The notes: generated from the sequence alone by a model not told the origin. 64,000 bases of DNA from CAADGU01 sp964581605 (GCA_964581605.1 CAZOPF010000016.1:1-64000); one strand, 5' to 3'; counted from the stretch's first letter, positions 1 through 9,142 are shown. Numbers and translations are program-made.

Positions 1-56
1 GTGATTGAGTGATTGAGTGATTGGGTGATTGAGTGATTGAGTGATTGAGTGATTGC
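1..56. repeat. Octamer tandem repeat (GTGATTGA)n
   Basis: About seven consecutive copies of an 8-bp unit, GTGATTGA with single-base variants (GTGATTGG, GTGATTGC, GTAATTGG), lead directly into the first gene. The same period-8 family recurs at several other intergenic sites in the window. The array may begin upstream of the window edge. Confidence 0.85.
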
Positions 57-104
57 GTAATTGGTGCAGCTAATTATCCAACTACACAATTACCACAAAA
101 CGCA

Positions 105-782
105 ATGGCAAACACACGAGGCAACTTAGTTCCGGCTGTCATTTACAAAGCGGATGAAAACGGGGAAAAGATCGGCTTTGAAGTGCCGTGCATGTTCAAC
201 CCGTTTGAGTACACCGTTTCCAAAACCAACAACTACTCCGAAGAGGCCAAAAACCAGAGCGATAGCCCGTCTGTGAACTTCAAAAAGGCGGGGCCGCAAA
301 CGTTGAAACTGGCGCTGGTTTTTGATACCTATGAAACAGGTGAGGACGTGAGCCAGCAAACGCGGCAGTTGTGGAAATTTATGCAGCCCACCGAAGCCGC
401 CGCCAACAGCGACAAGAAAGAGCCACCGCGTGTCGCTTTTAAGTGGGGGTCCTTTCAATTTGCGGCCGTCATCACCAACATGACCCAAAAATTCACCCTG
501 TTCAAAAAAGATGGCACACCTGTCCGCGCTAAAGTGGACATTACCTTTACCCAATACAACGATATTGAGGATTACAAGAACCAGGCGCAAAACCCCACCT
601 CCGGCGGCGGGCCGGTGCTGCGTACCTGGCAGGTCATTCGCGGCGACCGGTTGGACAACATTGCTGCCGATGTGTACGGCGACGCCACCAGATGGCGACA
701 GATCGCCGAATATAACGGCCTGGATAACCCACTGGCGCTGCGTCCCGGTCAGCGCATTATTATTCCAAAGGATGTCACATAA
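105..782 (+). CDS. LysM-domain baseplate/tube adaptor of contractile injection system (Afp7/gp53-like)
   Basis: A protein of about 225 aa. Residues 1-160 are a beta-rich region with motifs typical of phage-tail and eCIS LysM adaptors (the VPCMFNPFEY segment and the SFQFAAVITN segment). A C-terminal LysM module (about residues 170-225) ends in LRPGQRIIIP. In eCIS and phage tails this family joins the inner tube to the baseplate hub; the LysM fold is structural here rather than for wall binding. I place the start at the ATG at 105, because the upstream in-frame extension is encoded by the octamer repeat. It is followed after a hairpin by the spike gene, the usual eCIS order. The function is inferred from family and neighbours. 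Confidence 0.82.
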   Translation: MANTRGNLVPAVIYKADENGEKIGFEVPCMFNPFEYTVSKTNNYSEEAKNQSDSPSVNFKKAGPQTLKLALVFDTYETGEDVSQQTRQLWKFMQPTEAAANSDKKEPPRVAFKWGSFQFAAVITNMTQKFTLFKKDGTPVRAKVDITFTQYNDIEDYKNQAQNPTSGGGPVLRTWQVIRGDRLDNIAADVYGDATRWRQIAEYNGLDNPLALRPGQRIIIPKDVT

Positions 783-783
783 C

Positions 784-846
784 GAGTAATGGGGTAATTG
801 GGTAATTACGTGATTACCCAATTACCCAATTGCCCAATTACCCAAT
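784..846. repeat. Octamer hairpin between LysM and spike genes
   Basis: Units of TAATTGGG are followed by their complement ACCCAATT. A perfect 15-bp stem pairs 792-806 with 813-827 around a 6-nt loop, and extra ACCCAATT units run on to the ATG of the spike gene. It belongs to the period-8 family seen through the window and could form an RNA stem-loop within the operon transcript. Confidence 0.8.
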
Positions 847-2583
847 ATGCCCGACCAGAAACCGCTCTCTACCCAGATAAAACTCTCCGTTGATGGCAGC
901 CCGGTGCAGGCCAACATTCTGGCGCAGGTGTCTGAGTTGACGGTGGATCAACATGCGCACCTGCCGCATATGTTCACCATTCGCTTGCTGGACCCCAATC
1001 TGGAACTGCTGGACAGAGGGCCATTTAACCTGACCAAAGAGGTGAAAATTGAAGTGGGTGATGCCCAGGAACGGTTGAAGACGTTGATGACGGGCGAGAT
1101 TACGGCGCTGGAGCCGGTTTTTGGCGAGGGTATGGTGGCTGAATTGTGGGTACGTGGCTATGACAAGTCCCACCGCCTATACCGGGAAAAGAAAAGTAAG
1201 GCTTATTTAAACATCAAAGATAGCGACCTGGCCTCACAGATGGCCGGGAATGCCGGTTTGCAGGCCCAAGTGGAAACAACCAGCACCGTCTATGACCATA
1301 TTTACCAGCACAACCAGTCTGACCTGGAGTTTTTGATGCAGCGTGCCTGGCGTATTGGCTATGAATGTTTTGTGGAGGAAGGCAAGCTCTATTTCCGCAA
1401 ACCACCGTCAGGTGGCGGTGGCGCGTCGTTGAAGTGGGGTGAGGATTTGTTGACTTTTTACCCGCGCATGACGCTGGCGGAACAGGTGGATGAGGTGATT
1501 GTCAAGGGATGGGATCCAAAGGACCAGAAGGCCATTGTGGGCCAGGCGAGCAGCGGCAAGCTATACCCAGAGATTGGTGAGTCGAGGAATGGGGCTGCCT
1601 GGGCGGGGGCCTTCGGCGCGGGCAAGATGGTGGTGGTGGATCAACCGGTGTTGAACCAGGCGGAGGCCAACACGATGGCTGAGGCGCGGCTGAATGAATT
1701 GAGCGGCGCTTTTGTGCAGGCGGAGGGGGTAGCCTTTCGCCGCCCGGACATTAAAGCCGGTCAGTGGATTAAATTGGAGAATCTGGGGACGCGCTTTAGT
1801 GGCAAGTATCTGGTAACGCGGGCGACGCACATTTACAGCCCGGAGGGGCTGCGCTGCCAGTTTGTGGCGTATGGCACGCGCACCGGGACGTTGTTGGAGG
1901 CGGCAAATGGGTCACGGCCGTATACCCGTTGGCCTGGTGTGGTGATTGGCATTGTCACCAATACCGAAGACCCCAACAAGTGGGGGCGCGTCAAGGTGAA
2001 GTTTCCCTGGATGGCCGATGACGCCGAAAGTGATTGGGCGCGGCTGGTGGGGCCGGGCGGTGGCCCCAAGGCCGGTTTTTATGCGGTGCCGGATGTGGGC
2101 GACGAAGTGGTGGTGGCTTTTGAACATGGGGATTTTTCACGGCCGTGCATTATTGGTGGCCTGTGGAATGGTAAACATGAGATTCCGCCGACGGCCGCAG
2201 GGGCAGGGAGTGGGGAACGGCCGCTCGTCCGCACCTGGCACTCCCGCACCGGCCACGCCATCACCATGCACGACAACAGCGATAACAAAGTGGAAATCAA
2301 AACGGCCGGCGGCCATACCATCACCATGGATGACGCCGGCAGCAAAATTGAGATCAAAAGCAAAAATGGCATCACCATCAACGTGGACGATGGCGGCAAC
2401 AAACTGACCATTGAAGGCAGCAACGAAGTGCTGGTGAAATCCAGCACCAACATGACGCTCGAAGCCGGGGCTAATATGGACCTGAAGGCTACCGGCAACA
2501 TAAAACTCCAGGCCAACGGCACGATAGATGTGCAGGCCACCGGTCCCGCCAGCGTCAAAGGCGCGGTGGTCAATTTGAATTAG
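847..2583 (+). CDS. VgrG-like spike protein (gp27/gp5 fusion, phage late control D family)
   Basis: 578 aa. Residues 1 to about 350 match the phage late control D/gp27 hub fold (the VYDHIYQHNQSDLEFLMQRA segment is typical). Residues about 360-455 form a gp5-type OB domain (GVVIGIVTNTEDPNKWGRVK). Residues about 460-578 are a regular, short-period repeat (KVEIKTAGGHTITMDD, then KIEIKSKNG and similar), as in the triple-stranded beta-helix needle. It would sit as a trimer under the PAAR tip and pierce the target membrane. This is the Afp8 equivalent in eCIS loci. The start ATG follows directly on the octamer hairpin. Confidence 0.9.
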   Translation: MPDQKPLSTQIKLSVDGSPVQANILAQVSELTVDQHAHLPHMFTIRLLDPNLELLDRGPFNLTKEVKIEVGDAQERLKTLMTGEITALEPVFGEGMVAELWVRGYDKSHRLYREKKSKAYLNIKDSDLASQMAGNAGLQAQVETTSTVYDHIYQHNQSDLEFLMQRAWRIGYECFVEEGKLYFRKPPSGGGGASLKWGEDLLTFYPRMTLAEQVDEVIVKGWDPKDQKAIVGQASSGKLYPEIGESRNGAAWAGAFGAGKMVVVDQPVLNQAEANTMAEARLNELSGAFVQAEGVAFRRPDIKAGQWIKLENLGTRFSGKYLVTRATHIYSPEGLRCQFVAYGTRTGTLLEAANGSRPYTRWPGVVIGIVTNTEDPNKWGRVKVKFPWMADDAESDWARLVGPGGGPKAGFYAVPDVGDEVVVAFEHGDFSRPCIIGGLWNGKHEIPPTAAGAGSGERPLVRTWHSRTGHAITMHDNSDNKVEIKTAGGHTITMDDAGSKIEIKSKNGITINVDDGGNKLTIEGSNEVLVKSSTNMTLEAGANMDLKATGNIKLQANGTIDVQATGPASVKGAVVNLN

Positions 2584-2596
2584 GAGATCGGGAATT

Positions 2597-2744
2597 AGAG
2601 ATTGGAGATCAGGTAATGTCTTTACTTTTTCGCCATAACTACAGCGGATAAAGAATGGAACGGATTCCCCTCTGGAAAAGCATCCGTTTATTTCCCCATC
2701 CGTTGTAGTTTCAAGAAGGTGAGATTACACAATATCCAATCTCT
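2597..2744. repeat. Nested inverted repeats between spike and PAAR genes
   Basis: An outer, imperfect inverted repeat pairs 2597-2609 (AGAGATTGGAGAT) with 2732-2744. An inner one pairs 2637-2649 (AACTACAGCGGAT) with 2698-2710 with one mismatch. The inner element resembles a small non-coding palindromic insertion; I see no open frame worth calling in it. Confidence 0.55.
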
Positions 2745-2761
2745 AGTCCCCAATAACAATT

Positions 2762-3151
2762 ATGGCTCAGTTAGTTACAAACAGCGCCCAAATCATGTGC
2801 AGTTTTGGTACGATGCCGGGCACCCTGACCATCACGCCAGAGGGGCTTACCAATGCCAGCAATATGCCTGGGGCGACGATTATGGACAATGTGCCGATGA
2901 AAAACGTGCCGCCGTTTGGTATGTGTATCACCTTAAGTAATCCGCAGGTGGCGGCGGCAACCTCGGCGGCGCTGGGTGTGCTGACGCCGCAGCCCTGCAT
3001 CCCGGTAACAACCGCGCCCTGGACGCCCGGCTCGCCCACGGTAATGATCGCCAACAAACCCGCACTGAACAACACCTGCACTTTGATGTGTGCCTGGGGC
3101 GGCGTGATCACCGTCGTTTCCCCCGGGCAAATGACAACGAATGTACCATAA
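2762..3151 (+). CDS. PAAR-like tip protein (DUF4280 family)
   Basis: 129 aa. It carries the DUF4280 signature: MCSFGT near the N terminus, a central NVPPFGMCITLSNP segment, a TPQPCIP segment and a C-terminal LMCAWGGVITV. These conserved Cys residues are thought to bind metal at the sharpened tip that caps the VgrG-like spike. It lies between the spike and gp25 genes, as expected of an eCIS baseplate cluster. The ATG at 2762 follows a short untranslated stretch. Confidence 0.85.
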   Translation: MAQLVTNSAQIMCSFGTMPGTLTITPEGLTNASNMPGATIMDNVPMKNVPPFGMCITLSNPQVAAATSAALGVLTPQPCIPVTTAPWTPGSPTVMIANKPALNNTCTLMCAWGGVITVVSPGQMTTNVP

Positions 3152-3155
3152 AGAA

Positions 3156-3186
3156 ATCTCCCGGAGGTTCAAAACCTCCGGGAGAT
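3156..3186 (+). terminator. Strong hairpin after PAAR gene
   Basis: A perfect 14-bp stem (3156-3169 pairs with 3173-3186) with a 3-nt loop starts just past the PAAR stop codon. It has no T-run, so it may attenuate or stabilise rather than terminate transcription; the next gene begins 10 bp downstream. Confidence 0.6.
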
Positions 3187-3195
3187 TGTGACGAT

Positions 3196-3591
3196 ATGAA
3201 ACAAGACATTATTGGCAAAGGGTGGGCATTTCCACCGCAAATTGACCGGCAGGGCGGGCTGGCGCTGGCGCAGGGCGACGCCGAATTAAGCCAGGCCATC
3301 CAGATTATCCTGGAGACAGCGCCTGGCCAACGGGTGATGCGCCCGGCTTTTGGCTGCCGTTTGCATGAATTGTTGTTTGCGCCCAATAACAGCCATACGG
3401 CCAGCCAGGCGCGGCGGTATGTGGAAGAGGCGCTCGGCCGTTGGGAGCCGCGCATTAACGTTCTCACGGTAGATGCCTACCCTGACCCGGACGCAGATAA
3501 CTGCCTGGCTATTCGCATCGAATACGAAATTAAAGCGACCCATGACAAACGGAGCCTGGTGCATCCGTTTTATTTGATACCCGAAGAATGA
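3196..3591 (+). CDS. gp25-like baseplate wedge protein (GPW/gp25 family)
   Basis: 131 aa, the normal length for gp25. The family core is visible: GDAELSQAIQIILETAPGQR, then MRPAFGCRLHELLFAPNN, and the conserved arginine-rich helix RYVEEALGRWEPRI. In contractile systems gp25 clamps the sheath to the baseplate and starts sheath assembly. I chose the ATG at 3196, since earlier in-frame starts lie inside the hairpin. It would act with the baseplate J-like protein encoded next. Confidence 0.92.
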   Translation: MKQDIIGKGWAFPPQIDRQGGLALAQGDAELSQAIQIILETAPGQRVMRPAFGCRLHELLFAPNNSHTASQARRYVEEALGRWEPRINVLTVDAYPDPDADNCLAIRIEYEIKATHDKRSLVHPFYLIPEE

Positions 3592-3597
3592 ATTAGG

Positions 3598-3648
3598 AAT
3601 GATGAATTATGAATTATGAAAACCCTTCATAATTCATAATTCATCATT
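3598..3648. repeat. Perfect 23-bp hairpin
   Basis: Positions 3598-3620 and 3626-3648 are perfect reverse complements with a 5-nt loop (AACCC). The stem is AT-rich and built of AATTATG-type units. It lies between the gp25 and baseplate J genes, with no T-run. It belongs with the other intergenic repeat hairpins of this cluster. Confidence 0.85.
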
Positions 3649-3664
3649 CATAATTGAGGTACCC

Positions 3665-5674
3665 ATGCCCCTGGCAGCACCCAAATTAGACGACCGATTG
3701 TTTCAAGACCTGGTGGACGAGGCGAAGAAGCGGATTCCTCACTACACCAGCGAGTGGACAGACCACAACGTTAGCGACCCTGGCGTGACGTTGATTGAGT
3801 TATTTGCCTGGCTGACGGAGACGACGCTGTATCGCTTAAATCGTGTGCCGGAACGTCATTACGTGAAGTTTTTGGAGATGTTGGGTGTGACGTTGCATGC
3901 CCCGGTTCCGGCCAAAGCGCCTGTCACATTCTGGCTGTCGGCGCCGGTGGAGGCGGATGTGGTCATCCCAGCGGGCACAGAAGTGGCCAGCACGCAGACG
4001 GAGACGGAACGCTCCATTGTCTTTACCACCGATGCGGATTTTACGATTACTGCGCCGCAGTTTAGCCAGGTGTTTTCGGAGACGATGGGGCAGGACAGGA
4101 GTGATTTCCGTTCCTCACCCCGGCTGAGTGCGTTGGCGGCGGGATTATCAGAGCAGCAGCAGTTCCGCATTTTTTCAGAGACGCCGCAGGTGGGGGACGC
4201 GCTCTATCTGGGTTTTGAGAATGATCTCAGCCACCACATTTTGCGGCTGGAGACGGAGTGGGATAATGCCGGTGGGCGCGGGCCGAACCCGGATTTGCCG
4301 CCGTATGTGTGGGAGGCTTCCAGCCCGAATCCTGATCGCCCCTGGTCGCCTTGTTTTAGCGAGATGGATGGGACGCGGGCGTTGAATGGCAACGGCCGTA
4401 TCCAAATCCACACCCCCGCCATGGGCCAGACCATTGTCAATGGCAAAAAGCTGTTCTGGGTGCGGGTGCGGGTGAAGGAAATTACGCGGGCGGAGCGGGA
4501 AGGGGGGATGCGGCCGTATACCAGTTCCCCCTTGCTGCGTAAACTGACCACCTCCACGCATGGCGGCGTCATCCTCAGCACCCATGCCCAGGCAATTCGG
4601 GACGAATTGTTGGGGCAGAGCGATGGCTCACCGGGGCAGCGTTTCTTTTTGCAGGTGACGCCCATTTTAGAGCGGCGAGATGGCGAGGCGTTGCTGGTAC
4701 ATGTGAGCGGTGAAGGAGCGCAGGTGTGGACGGAGGTGAAGGATTTTGCTGATTCCCACGCCGACAGCCGCCATTACACGCTGGACAGTGTGACCGGTGA
4801 ACTGCGTTTTGGCCCGGCCATCCGCCAGCCTGACGGGGCGATTAAACGGTACGGGGCGATCCCGCCGCGTGGCGCGAACCTGGTTTTTAAGCAATACCGG
4901 TATGGCGGCGGCGAAGAGGGGAACGTGGAAGCGGGCATCATCAACACCCTGAAAACGGCTATCCCGTATGTGGATCGGGTGAGCAACCGGCAGGCGGCCT
5001 GGGGCGGCCTGGATGAAGAGACGCTGGAAGATGCCATGGTGCGTGCGCCGAAGATTATGCGCCACCGGGATCGGGCGGTAACGGCGGCCGATTACGAAGA
5101 GCTGGCGCTGCAAACGCCTGGTGTGACCATTGGCCGGGTGCGCTGTTTGCAGCCGGAGCCATCGGAAGGGGGGCGGGTGGCACCGGGGCAGGTGTATGTG
5201 TTGGTGATCCCGCGTGTGCGTAAACCGGAAGGCTTTTTGACGCCGGAGGAGTTGCAGGCTGATGAGACGGATGTGGCCCGGCTGACGGCGTTTCTGGATG
5301 AACGGCGGCTGCTGACGACCCGCCTCTTTGTGCGCGCCCCGGCGTATCGTTGGGTGGCGGCGCGGGTGCGGCTGCGGGCGAATCCTGATGCGGTGCAAAC
5401 GGCCGTTGAGCAAGAAATCTTGGCCCGTCTCTACCGTTTTTTGAACCCGCTGACCGGTGGGCCGCGTGGTGATGGCTGGCCATTTGGCCGTGAGCTGTTC
5501 CTCTCGGATGTGTACCAGAGTTTGCAGGGTACGCCGCAGGTGCAGTTTATTCGCTCGGTGGAACTGTTCATCACCGAGCCGGGCAGTGGGCCACAGGGCG
5601 AACCGGTGGAGTCGGTGGAGGTGGTGGCGCATGGGGTCATTGCTTCCGGGACGCATGTGGTGGAGTTTGTGTGA
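3665..5674 (+). CDS. Baseplate J-like wedge protein (putative baseplate assembly protein)
   Basis: 669 aa. The N terminus has the wedge-protein signature (DDRLFQDLVDEAKKRIPHYT, then the SDPGVTLIELFAWLTE segment). The C-terminal half has baseplate-J features (VDRVSNRQAAWGGLDEETLE, then RAVTAADYEELALQTPGV). This is the gp6/Afp11-type component that forms the baseplate ring and undergoes the change that triggers sheath contraction. It follows gp25 directly. The next gene, a cargo-type protein, starts after a short spacer with a CCGCGAAG-type repeat. Confidence 0.9.
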   Translation: MPLAAPKLDDRLFQDLVDEAKKRIPHYTSEWTDHNVSDPGVTLIELFAWLTETTLYRLNRVPERHYVKFLEMLGVTLHAPVPAKAPVTFWLSAPVEADVVIPAGTEVASTQTETERSIVFTTDADFTITAPQFSQVFSETMGQDRSDFRSSPRLSALAAGLSEQQQFRIFSETPQVGDALYLGFENDLSHHILRLETEWDNAGGRGPNPDLPPYVWEASSPNPDRPWSPCFSEMDGTRALNGNGRIQIHTPAMGQTIVNGKKLFWVRVRVKEITRAEREGGMRPYTSSPLLRKLTTSTHGGVILSTHAQAIRDELLGQSDGSPGQRFFLQVTPILERRDGEALLVHVSGEGAQVWTEVKDFADSHADSRHYTLDSVTGELRFGPAIRQPDGAIKRYGAIPPRGANLVFKQYRYGGGEEGNVEAGIINTLKTAIPYVDRVSNRQAAWGGLDEETLEDAMVRAPKIMRHRDRAVTAADYEELALQTPGVTIGRVRCLQPEPSEGGRVAPGQVYVLVIPRVRKPEGFLTPEELQADETDVARLTAFLDERRLLTTRLFVRAPAYRWVAARVRLRANPDAVQTAVEQEILARLYRFLNPLTGGPRGDGWPFGRELFLSDVYQSLQGTPQVQFIRSVELFITEPGSGPQGEPVESVEVVAHGVIASGTHVVEFV

Positions 5675-5700
5675 TCCGCGAAGAACGCGAAGTAACGCGC
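5675..5700. repeat. CCGCGAAG-type interspersed repeat (copy 1)
   Basis: The spacer after the baseplate J gene starts TCCGCGAAGAACGCGAAG. A near-identical stretch begins at 15819 (TCCGCGAAGAGCGCGAAG) after another gene of the cluster. Both immediately follow a stop codon, which suggests a mobile or copied intergenic element. Confidence 0.55.
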
Positions 5701-5714
5701 AGTGGAGAAGCAAT

Positions 5715-7382
5715 ATGGCTGGTAAAAAGCAGAAACGGCGTAAGGGTGAAAAACAAGGGAAACGGCCGTCAACCACTCCTCATTTGGCAGCACATCATGG
5801 TGAGATAGAGACGGCCGTTCTGAACCCGGTTGAAGGCACTGTGACCCAACGCGCCGATATAATTCAGGGACTATCCGATCACAGTACGGCCCGCGCCAGC
5901 TGCCAATCTTCCTTACTGCATATGCAAAACATGGTAGGCAATGCCCATGTCAGTCGGTTTATGGTAGGTCGGCAGGCACGGCCGTTTTTCGCTGTCCATT
6001 CAGCGAGCGAAGCCGTGCAGCGTTTTGGCAGCGAGGAACACCGCCAGTTAGGGGCGGAGGCATCCGGTAATGACACCACAGATATTGATCTGGGTGATGG
6101 CACACGGCTTAGTTACGGCGAAATGGTCGCATTGGCCGGGGATTTTTTTGGTAGTCTGGCAGAAATGCAGGCATTGGCGGCCACCCCCGCCGGGCAGGAA
6201 GAGCTGCGTTGGGCACGCTGGCAGGCGCTCCATTCCGGCAGTGAGCCAGATGTGAGCCAGGGAGCCAAAGATCGGGTGATGGACCGCTATTACCGGCTGG
6301 CGGCCCGCAATATCTCCCACTTTAGCGCGGGCGGCACAGCCCGCACCGAATATCAAAATTATCATGTTCAGGCGCTGCGCCAGGCATTTATGGCTGGCGC
6401 TAATGAGAATCTGGCTACCTGGGGCAGCGCCGTTACCACCGAAGCGTTTGGCAACCATTTTCTGACCGATATGTTCTCGGCCGGTCATGTGCGCACGCCG
6501 CGTGCTGCTATCCGCGAGTGGTATCAGGCCAATTTCCCCAATTCCGTTGATCAGTTTGTCAATTACGCCGCCGACACCATTACCGAGACGATGGATCGCA
6601 ATGGCGATATTCCCTGGTATTGGCCTAATTCCAGTGTGGCGGGGCGTATTAGTACCCGAATCCGGGCGCTGGGTGGCAGCGCAATTGATAGTTTTTCGTT
6701 GGGGGATGTGGTGTCGCTGGCGTACCATGATCATGATAACGTGGGGCTGGGTGTGGTTTCGGAGGTAGACCCGGAAGGAAGCCGGGTGGATGGGGGGTAT
6801 CACTGGACGGCAATGGGGGATTCGCACCTGGCAGATTCGCCGATTACGCGGCAAATGACGGTGGCGGCCGTGCGGGCATCGCTCAACGATCTGGAACTGA
6901 TGCGCGTAGCCGGGCAGCAGGTGGGGGCCAATGCCTGCCTGACGCCAGAGGCGTTGGATCGTGAGTTTCAGTTGGCACTGGCTACGGTGCAACCATATGC
7001 GGCCGAAGCGTTTATCCCACGAGAGGACCCGACGGCGGGTAATGCTTATATGAGTTGGGAATGGGGGGGGATGAATGCAGAGATGCGCACGGCCGTAGAC
7101 CATGCGGTGAAAAGTGAAATTGCCAACTCGTTGCGGGGAAAGGCGTCTGGCGTACCGGAAGAGTTGCGTTTTACCCGTACCGGCAGCGAAAACCCCGATG
7201 GCGCGGTGCGGCTGCGGGTGCGCCAGGCGTTCAATGCGTTTTGTGACCATCTAGCTTCTGATGGCATTGTGGCGATTGAAAATGCGATGAATGCACCGGC
7301 GTCGCCGTTGCCAGACGAACAACTGGATGCGGGTATTCCCTTACCGGCCGGTGTGCCAGCTATGGATGCCGGTGTGCCGTAA
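5715..7382 (+). CDS. eCIS cargo-type protein 1, possible zinc-dependent phospholipase C/nuclease-like fold
   Basis: 555 aa. The N terminus is basic (MAGKKQKRRKGEKQGKRPS), followed by SLLHMQNMVGNAHVSRFM with GN at residues 75-76. This motif is shared with the next three large genes. The body has an EAFGNHFLTDMFSAGHVRTP segment and, later, AYHDHDN. Such His/Asp-rich helical motifs recall zinc-dependent phospholipase C / P1-nuclease-like proteins, but I cannot confirm the fold. No signal peptide or TM segment is visible, as expected for cargo loaded into a CIS from the cytoplasm. I take the ATG at 5715; upstream in-frame sequence overlaps the baseplate J gene in another frame. The cargo role is an inference. 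Confidence 0.6.
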   Translation: MAGKKQKRRKGEKQGKRPSTTPHLAAHHGEIETAVLNPVEGTVTQRADIIQGLSDHSTARASCQSSLLHMQNMVGNAHVSRFMVGRQARPFFAVHSASEAVQRFGSEEHRQLGAEASGNDTTDIDLGDGTRLSYGEMVALAGDFFGSLAEMQALAATPAGQEELRWARWQALHSGSEPDVSQGAKDRVMDRYYRLAARNISHFSAGGTARTEYQNYHVQALRQAFMAGANENLATWGSAVTTEAFGNHFLTDMFSAGHVRTPRAAIREWYQANFPNSVDQFVNYAADTITETMDRNGDIPWYWPNSSVAGRISTRIRALGGSAIDSFSLGDVVSLAYHDHDNVGLGVVSEVDPEGSRVDGGYHWTAMGDSHLADSPITRQMTVAAVRASLNDLELMRVAGQQVGANACLTPEALDREFQLALATVQPYAAEAFIPREDPTAGNAYMSWEWGGMNAEMRTAVDHAVKSEIANSLRGKASGVPEELRFTRTGSENPDGAVRLRVRQAFNAFCDHLASDGIVAIENAMNAPASPLPDEQLDAGIPLPAGVPAMDAGVP

Positions 7383-7396
7383 ATGTAGAGGTGGGT

Positions 7397-8581
7397 ATGG
7401 AGAAACAAAGTTCGCAAAAACAGAATAAACAGCAACGGCCGTCCCCCACCCTCGCATCCACCCATCCTACGCAAAATACGCCTGATTTTGTTGCTTTGCC
7501 AGACCATGCTACCAGCCGGACACTGAATCAGACAGCTTTATTGCGTAGCCAACACTCCCACGGCAATCGGTTTGTACAGGGTCTTATTTCCCGAAAACAG
7601 TCAACAGGTTCGGGATTATTGCAATTGCATCCTGAAGGAGCGGAGATGACGATTGACCAGGCGGCTGTGGCCACGGAAGTGACAGCACCGCCTGGGCAAC
7701 AAGCACCACTGACTCCAGCAGCCGATACCACTACCGCACCACCATCACCGGCCTCGCCAGAAGCGATGAGTTTGGGTCAGGCTGAGAGAGTATTGCAAGA
7801 TGCTTTTGGCAGTATCCACAGAATAGTGCCTGGTAACATTGTGTTGCTAGACGGCCGTGCGGCGGTGTGGGCCAAATATGATGAGGTTTGTATCCGGTTG
7901 GGTTGTGTCAATACCCATGTTACGCCAAACCGTCCCTGGCAAAATGGGGATGCTCAGGTGGTTTCCCCAGGGCTTGAAGGCTTTGCTGATGCTGGGACGG
8001 TCTATGTGAACAAACAGACACCATTAATTACAGCCACCGCTCATGAAATGCTGCACAATAATACGGCTGCTGATTATCGCGGCAAGGTGGGGGAAACGAT
8101 CAATGAAGGTTCAACAGAATATCTGGCTATTAAGGCGTTGAATGCGGCCGGTGTGCCCACCCCTGGCGGGGCAACCGCATATCCCACCCAGGTAGGCATT
8201 GTGCAAAAATTGATTGGTGTGGTGGGAGAAAGCACCCTGATTTCCGCTTATTTTGGCGGCGCGGACACCCTGATTGAAACCTATAACACGTTACAAGGCT
8301 GGTTGGGGTTTACCCTGCTCAAACCGGCGGCTGAGGCATTAAACACGGCCGTGACTGATGTTTTGCTCACGCCCCCCACGACCGAACAAAAAATTGCCAT
8401 CATCAATAATTTACTGGATGGGTGGGTTTCTGATGATGACCTTGACCACATTGAAATGGTAGTAAACAGCGCCGGCAGTGGCGAGAAAGAGGCCATTGCC
8501 AGAGCCATTCAACCGCGTATCAGGGAACTATGGAGCATTGGGCAGCGCACCCGGCTGCGGGTGATTTTGGGGACGGTATGA
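7397..8581 (+). CDS. eCIS cargo-type protein 2 with gluzincin-like metallopeptidase motif
   Basis: 394 aa. The N terminus has QQRPSPT (about residues 12-18) and ALLRSQHSHGNRFVQGLI (GN at 56-57), the shared cargo motif. A Pro/Thr/Ala linker follows. The catalytic core shows HEMLH at residues 216-220 and NEGSTEY from 236: an HExxH zinc site with a downstream Glu in the gluzincin arrangement. It is therefore a likely secreted metallopeptidase toxin or a maturation protease. Start choice: the ATG at 7397 has a GAGGTG ribosome-binding site; a GTG at 7391 is also possible. The stop overlaps the start of the next gene (ATGA), so the two are translationally coupled. Confidence 0.68.
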   Translation: MEKQSSQKQNKQQRPSPTLASTHPTQNTPDFVALPDHATSRTLNQTALLRSQHSHGNRFVQGLISRKQSTGSGLLQLHPEGAEMTIDQAAVATEVTAPPGQQAPLTPAADTTTAPPSPASPEAMSLGQAERVLQDAFGSIHRIVPGNIVLLDGRAAVWAKYDEVCIRLGCVNTHVTPNRPWQNGDAQVVSPGLEGFADAGTVYVNKQTPLITATAHEMLHNNTAADYRGKVGETINEGSTEYLAIKALNAAGVPTPGGATAYPTQVGIVQKLIGVVGESTLISAYFGGADTLIETYNTLQGWLGFTLLKPAAEALNTAVTDVLLTPPTTEQKIAIINNLLDGWVSDDDLDHIEMVVNSAGSGEKEAIARAIQPRIRELWSIGQRTRLRVILGTV

Positions 8582-9081
8582 CCATGAAAGAAGAATTGGA
8601 AGAACTGGCGCGGCGGGCAGGTGAACTGGCGCAGCAGGCGTTAAAGGGGGAGGGGGATTTGGCGACGGCTCAGTTGTTGGCTGCTCAATTAGAGAATGCG
8701 CGTGAGGCTGCTCAGGCATCACCTGTATTATGGCTTAAATGGCAAGAGGCTCACCGATATCTGGATGTAGCCATGGCGGCTATGCGGCCACAAGAGGAAA
8801 CGGCCGTTGAAAAAGTGTTTCGTTTGAGCCAGATGGCATTCCAATTGGCGCAGTCAGTGGCCTCCGGGCATGTTGAGAGCGGCATCCATGAGCAAGCGCG
8901 GGAAATTGACGGGCAATTAAAAACAATAACTCTGGCATCCTTGGCGCCATCCGATCGCCTGACTCTTGAACGAACAATCTCAGAAGCGCAGCTAGACCTG
9001 TTGTATGTATTGGCTGATGGTAATGCGCCAACCAGCATTCGCCTGTTTCATTTTCTGCAGGCCCAGCCCACAAACGAATGA
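8578..9081 (+). CDS. Small helical protein coupled to cargo 2 (candidate immunity or chaperone)
   Basis: 167 aa, no recognised family. It is highly charged and alpha-helical (MTMKEELEELARRAGELAQQ, then further Ala/Glu/Leu-rich helices), with no signal peptide. The ATG overlaps the stop of the metallopeptidase-like gene by four bases (ATGA), so the two products are probably made in a fixed ratio. By position it could be an immunity protein, inhibitor or loading chaperone for the upstream protein. That is inference only. Confidence 0.7.
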   Translation: MTMKEELEELARRAGELAQQALKGEGDLATAQLLAAQLENAREAAQASPVLWLKWQEAHRYLDVAMAAMRPQEETAVEKVFRLSQMAFQLAQSVASGHVESGIHEQAREIDGQLKTITLASLAPSDRLTLERTISEAQLDLLYVLADGNAPTSIRLFHFLQAQPTNE

Positions 9082-9142
9082 ATGATCTGACCAGGTAATA
9101 AATTGATTGGTACCGGATTGAGCCCCGCCTGCAAGACAGTGT

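Noticed and set aside
1..56. CRISPR array
   Set aside because: Units are 8 bp without spacers; no cas genes in the window.
126..821. Long minus-strand open frame opposite the LysM gene
   Set aside because: Shadow of a strongly supported plus-strand gene; no family motif or start signal.
105..5674. Complete prophage
   Set aside because: No capsid, portal, terminase, lysis or integrase genes; the gene order fits an eCIS baseplate cluster.
4667..5776. Minus-strand frame of about 369 codons opposite baseplate J
   Set aside because: Composition (His/Arg-rich) is that of an antisense frame of a GC-rich gene; baseplate J is certain.
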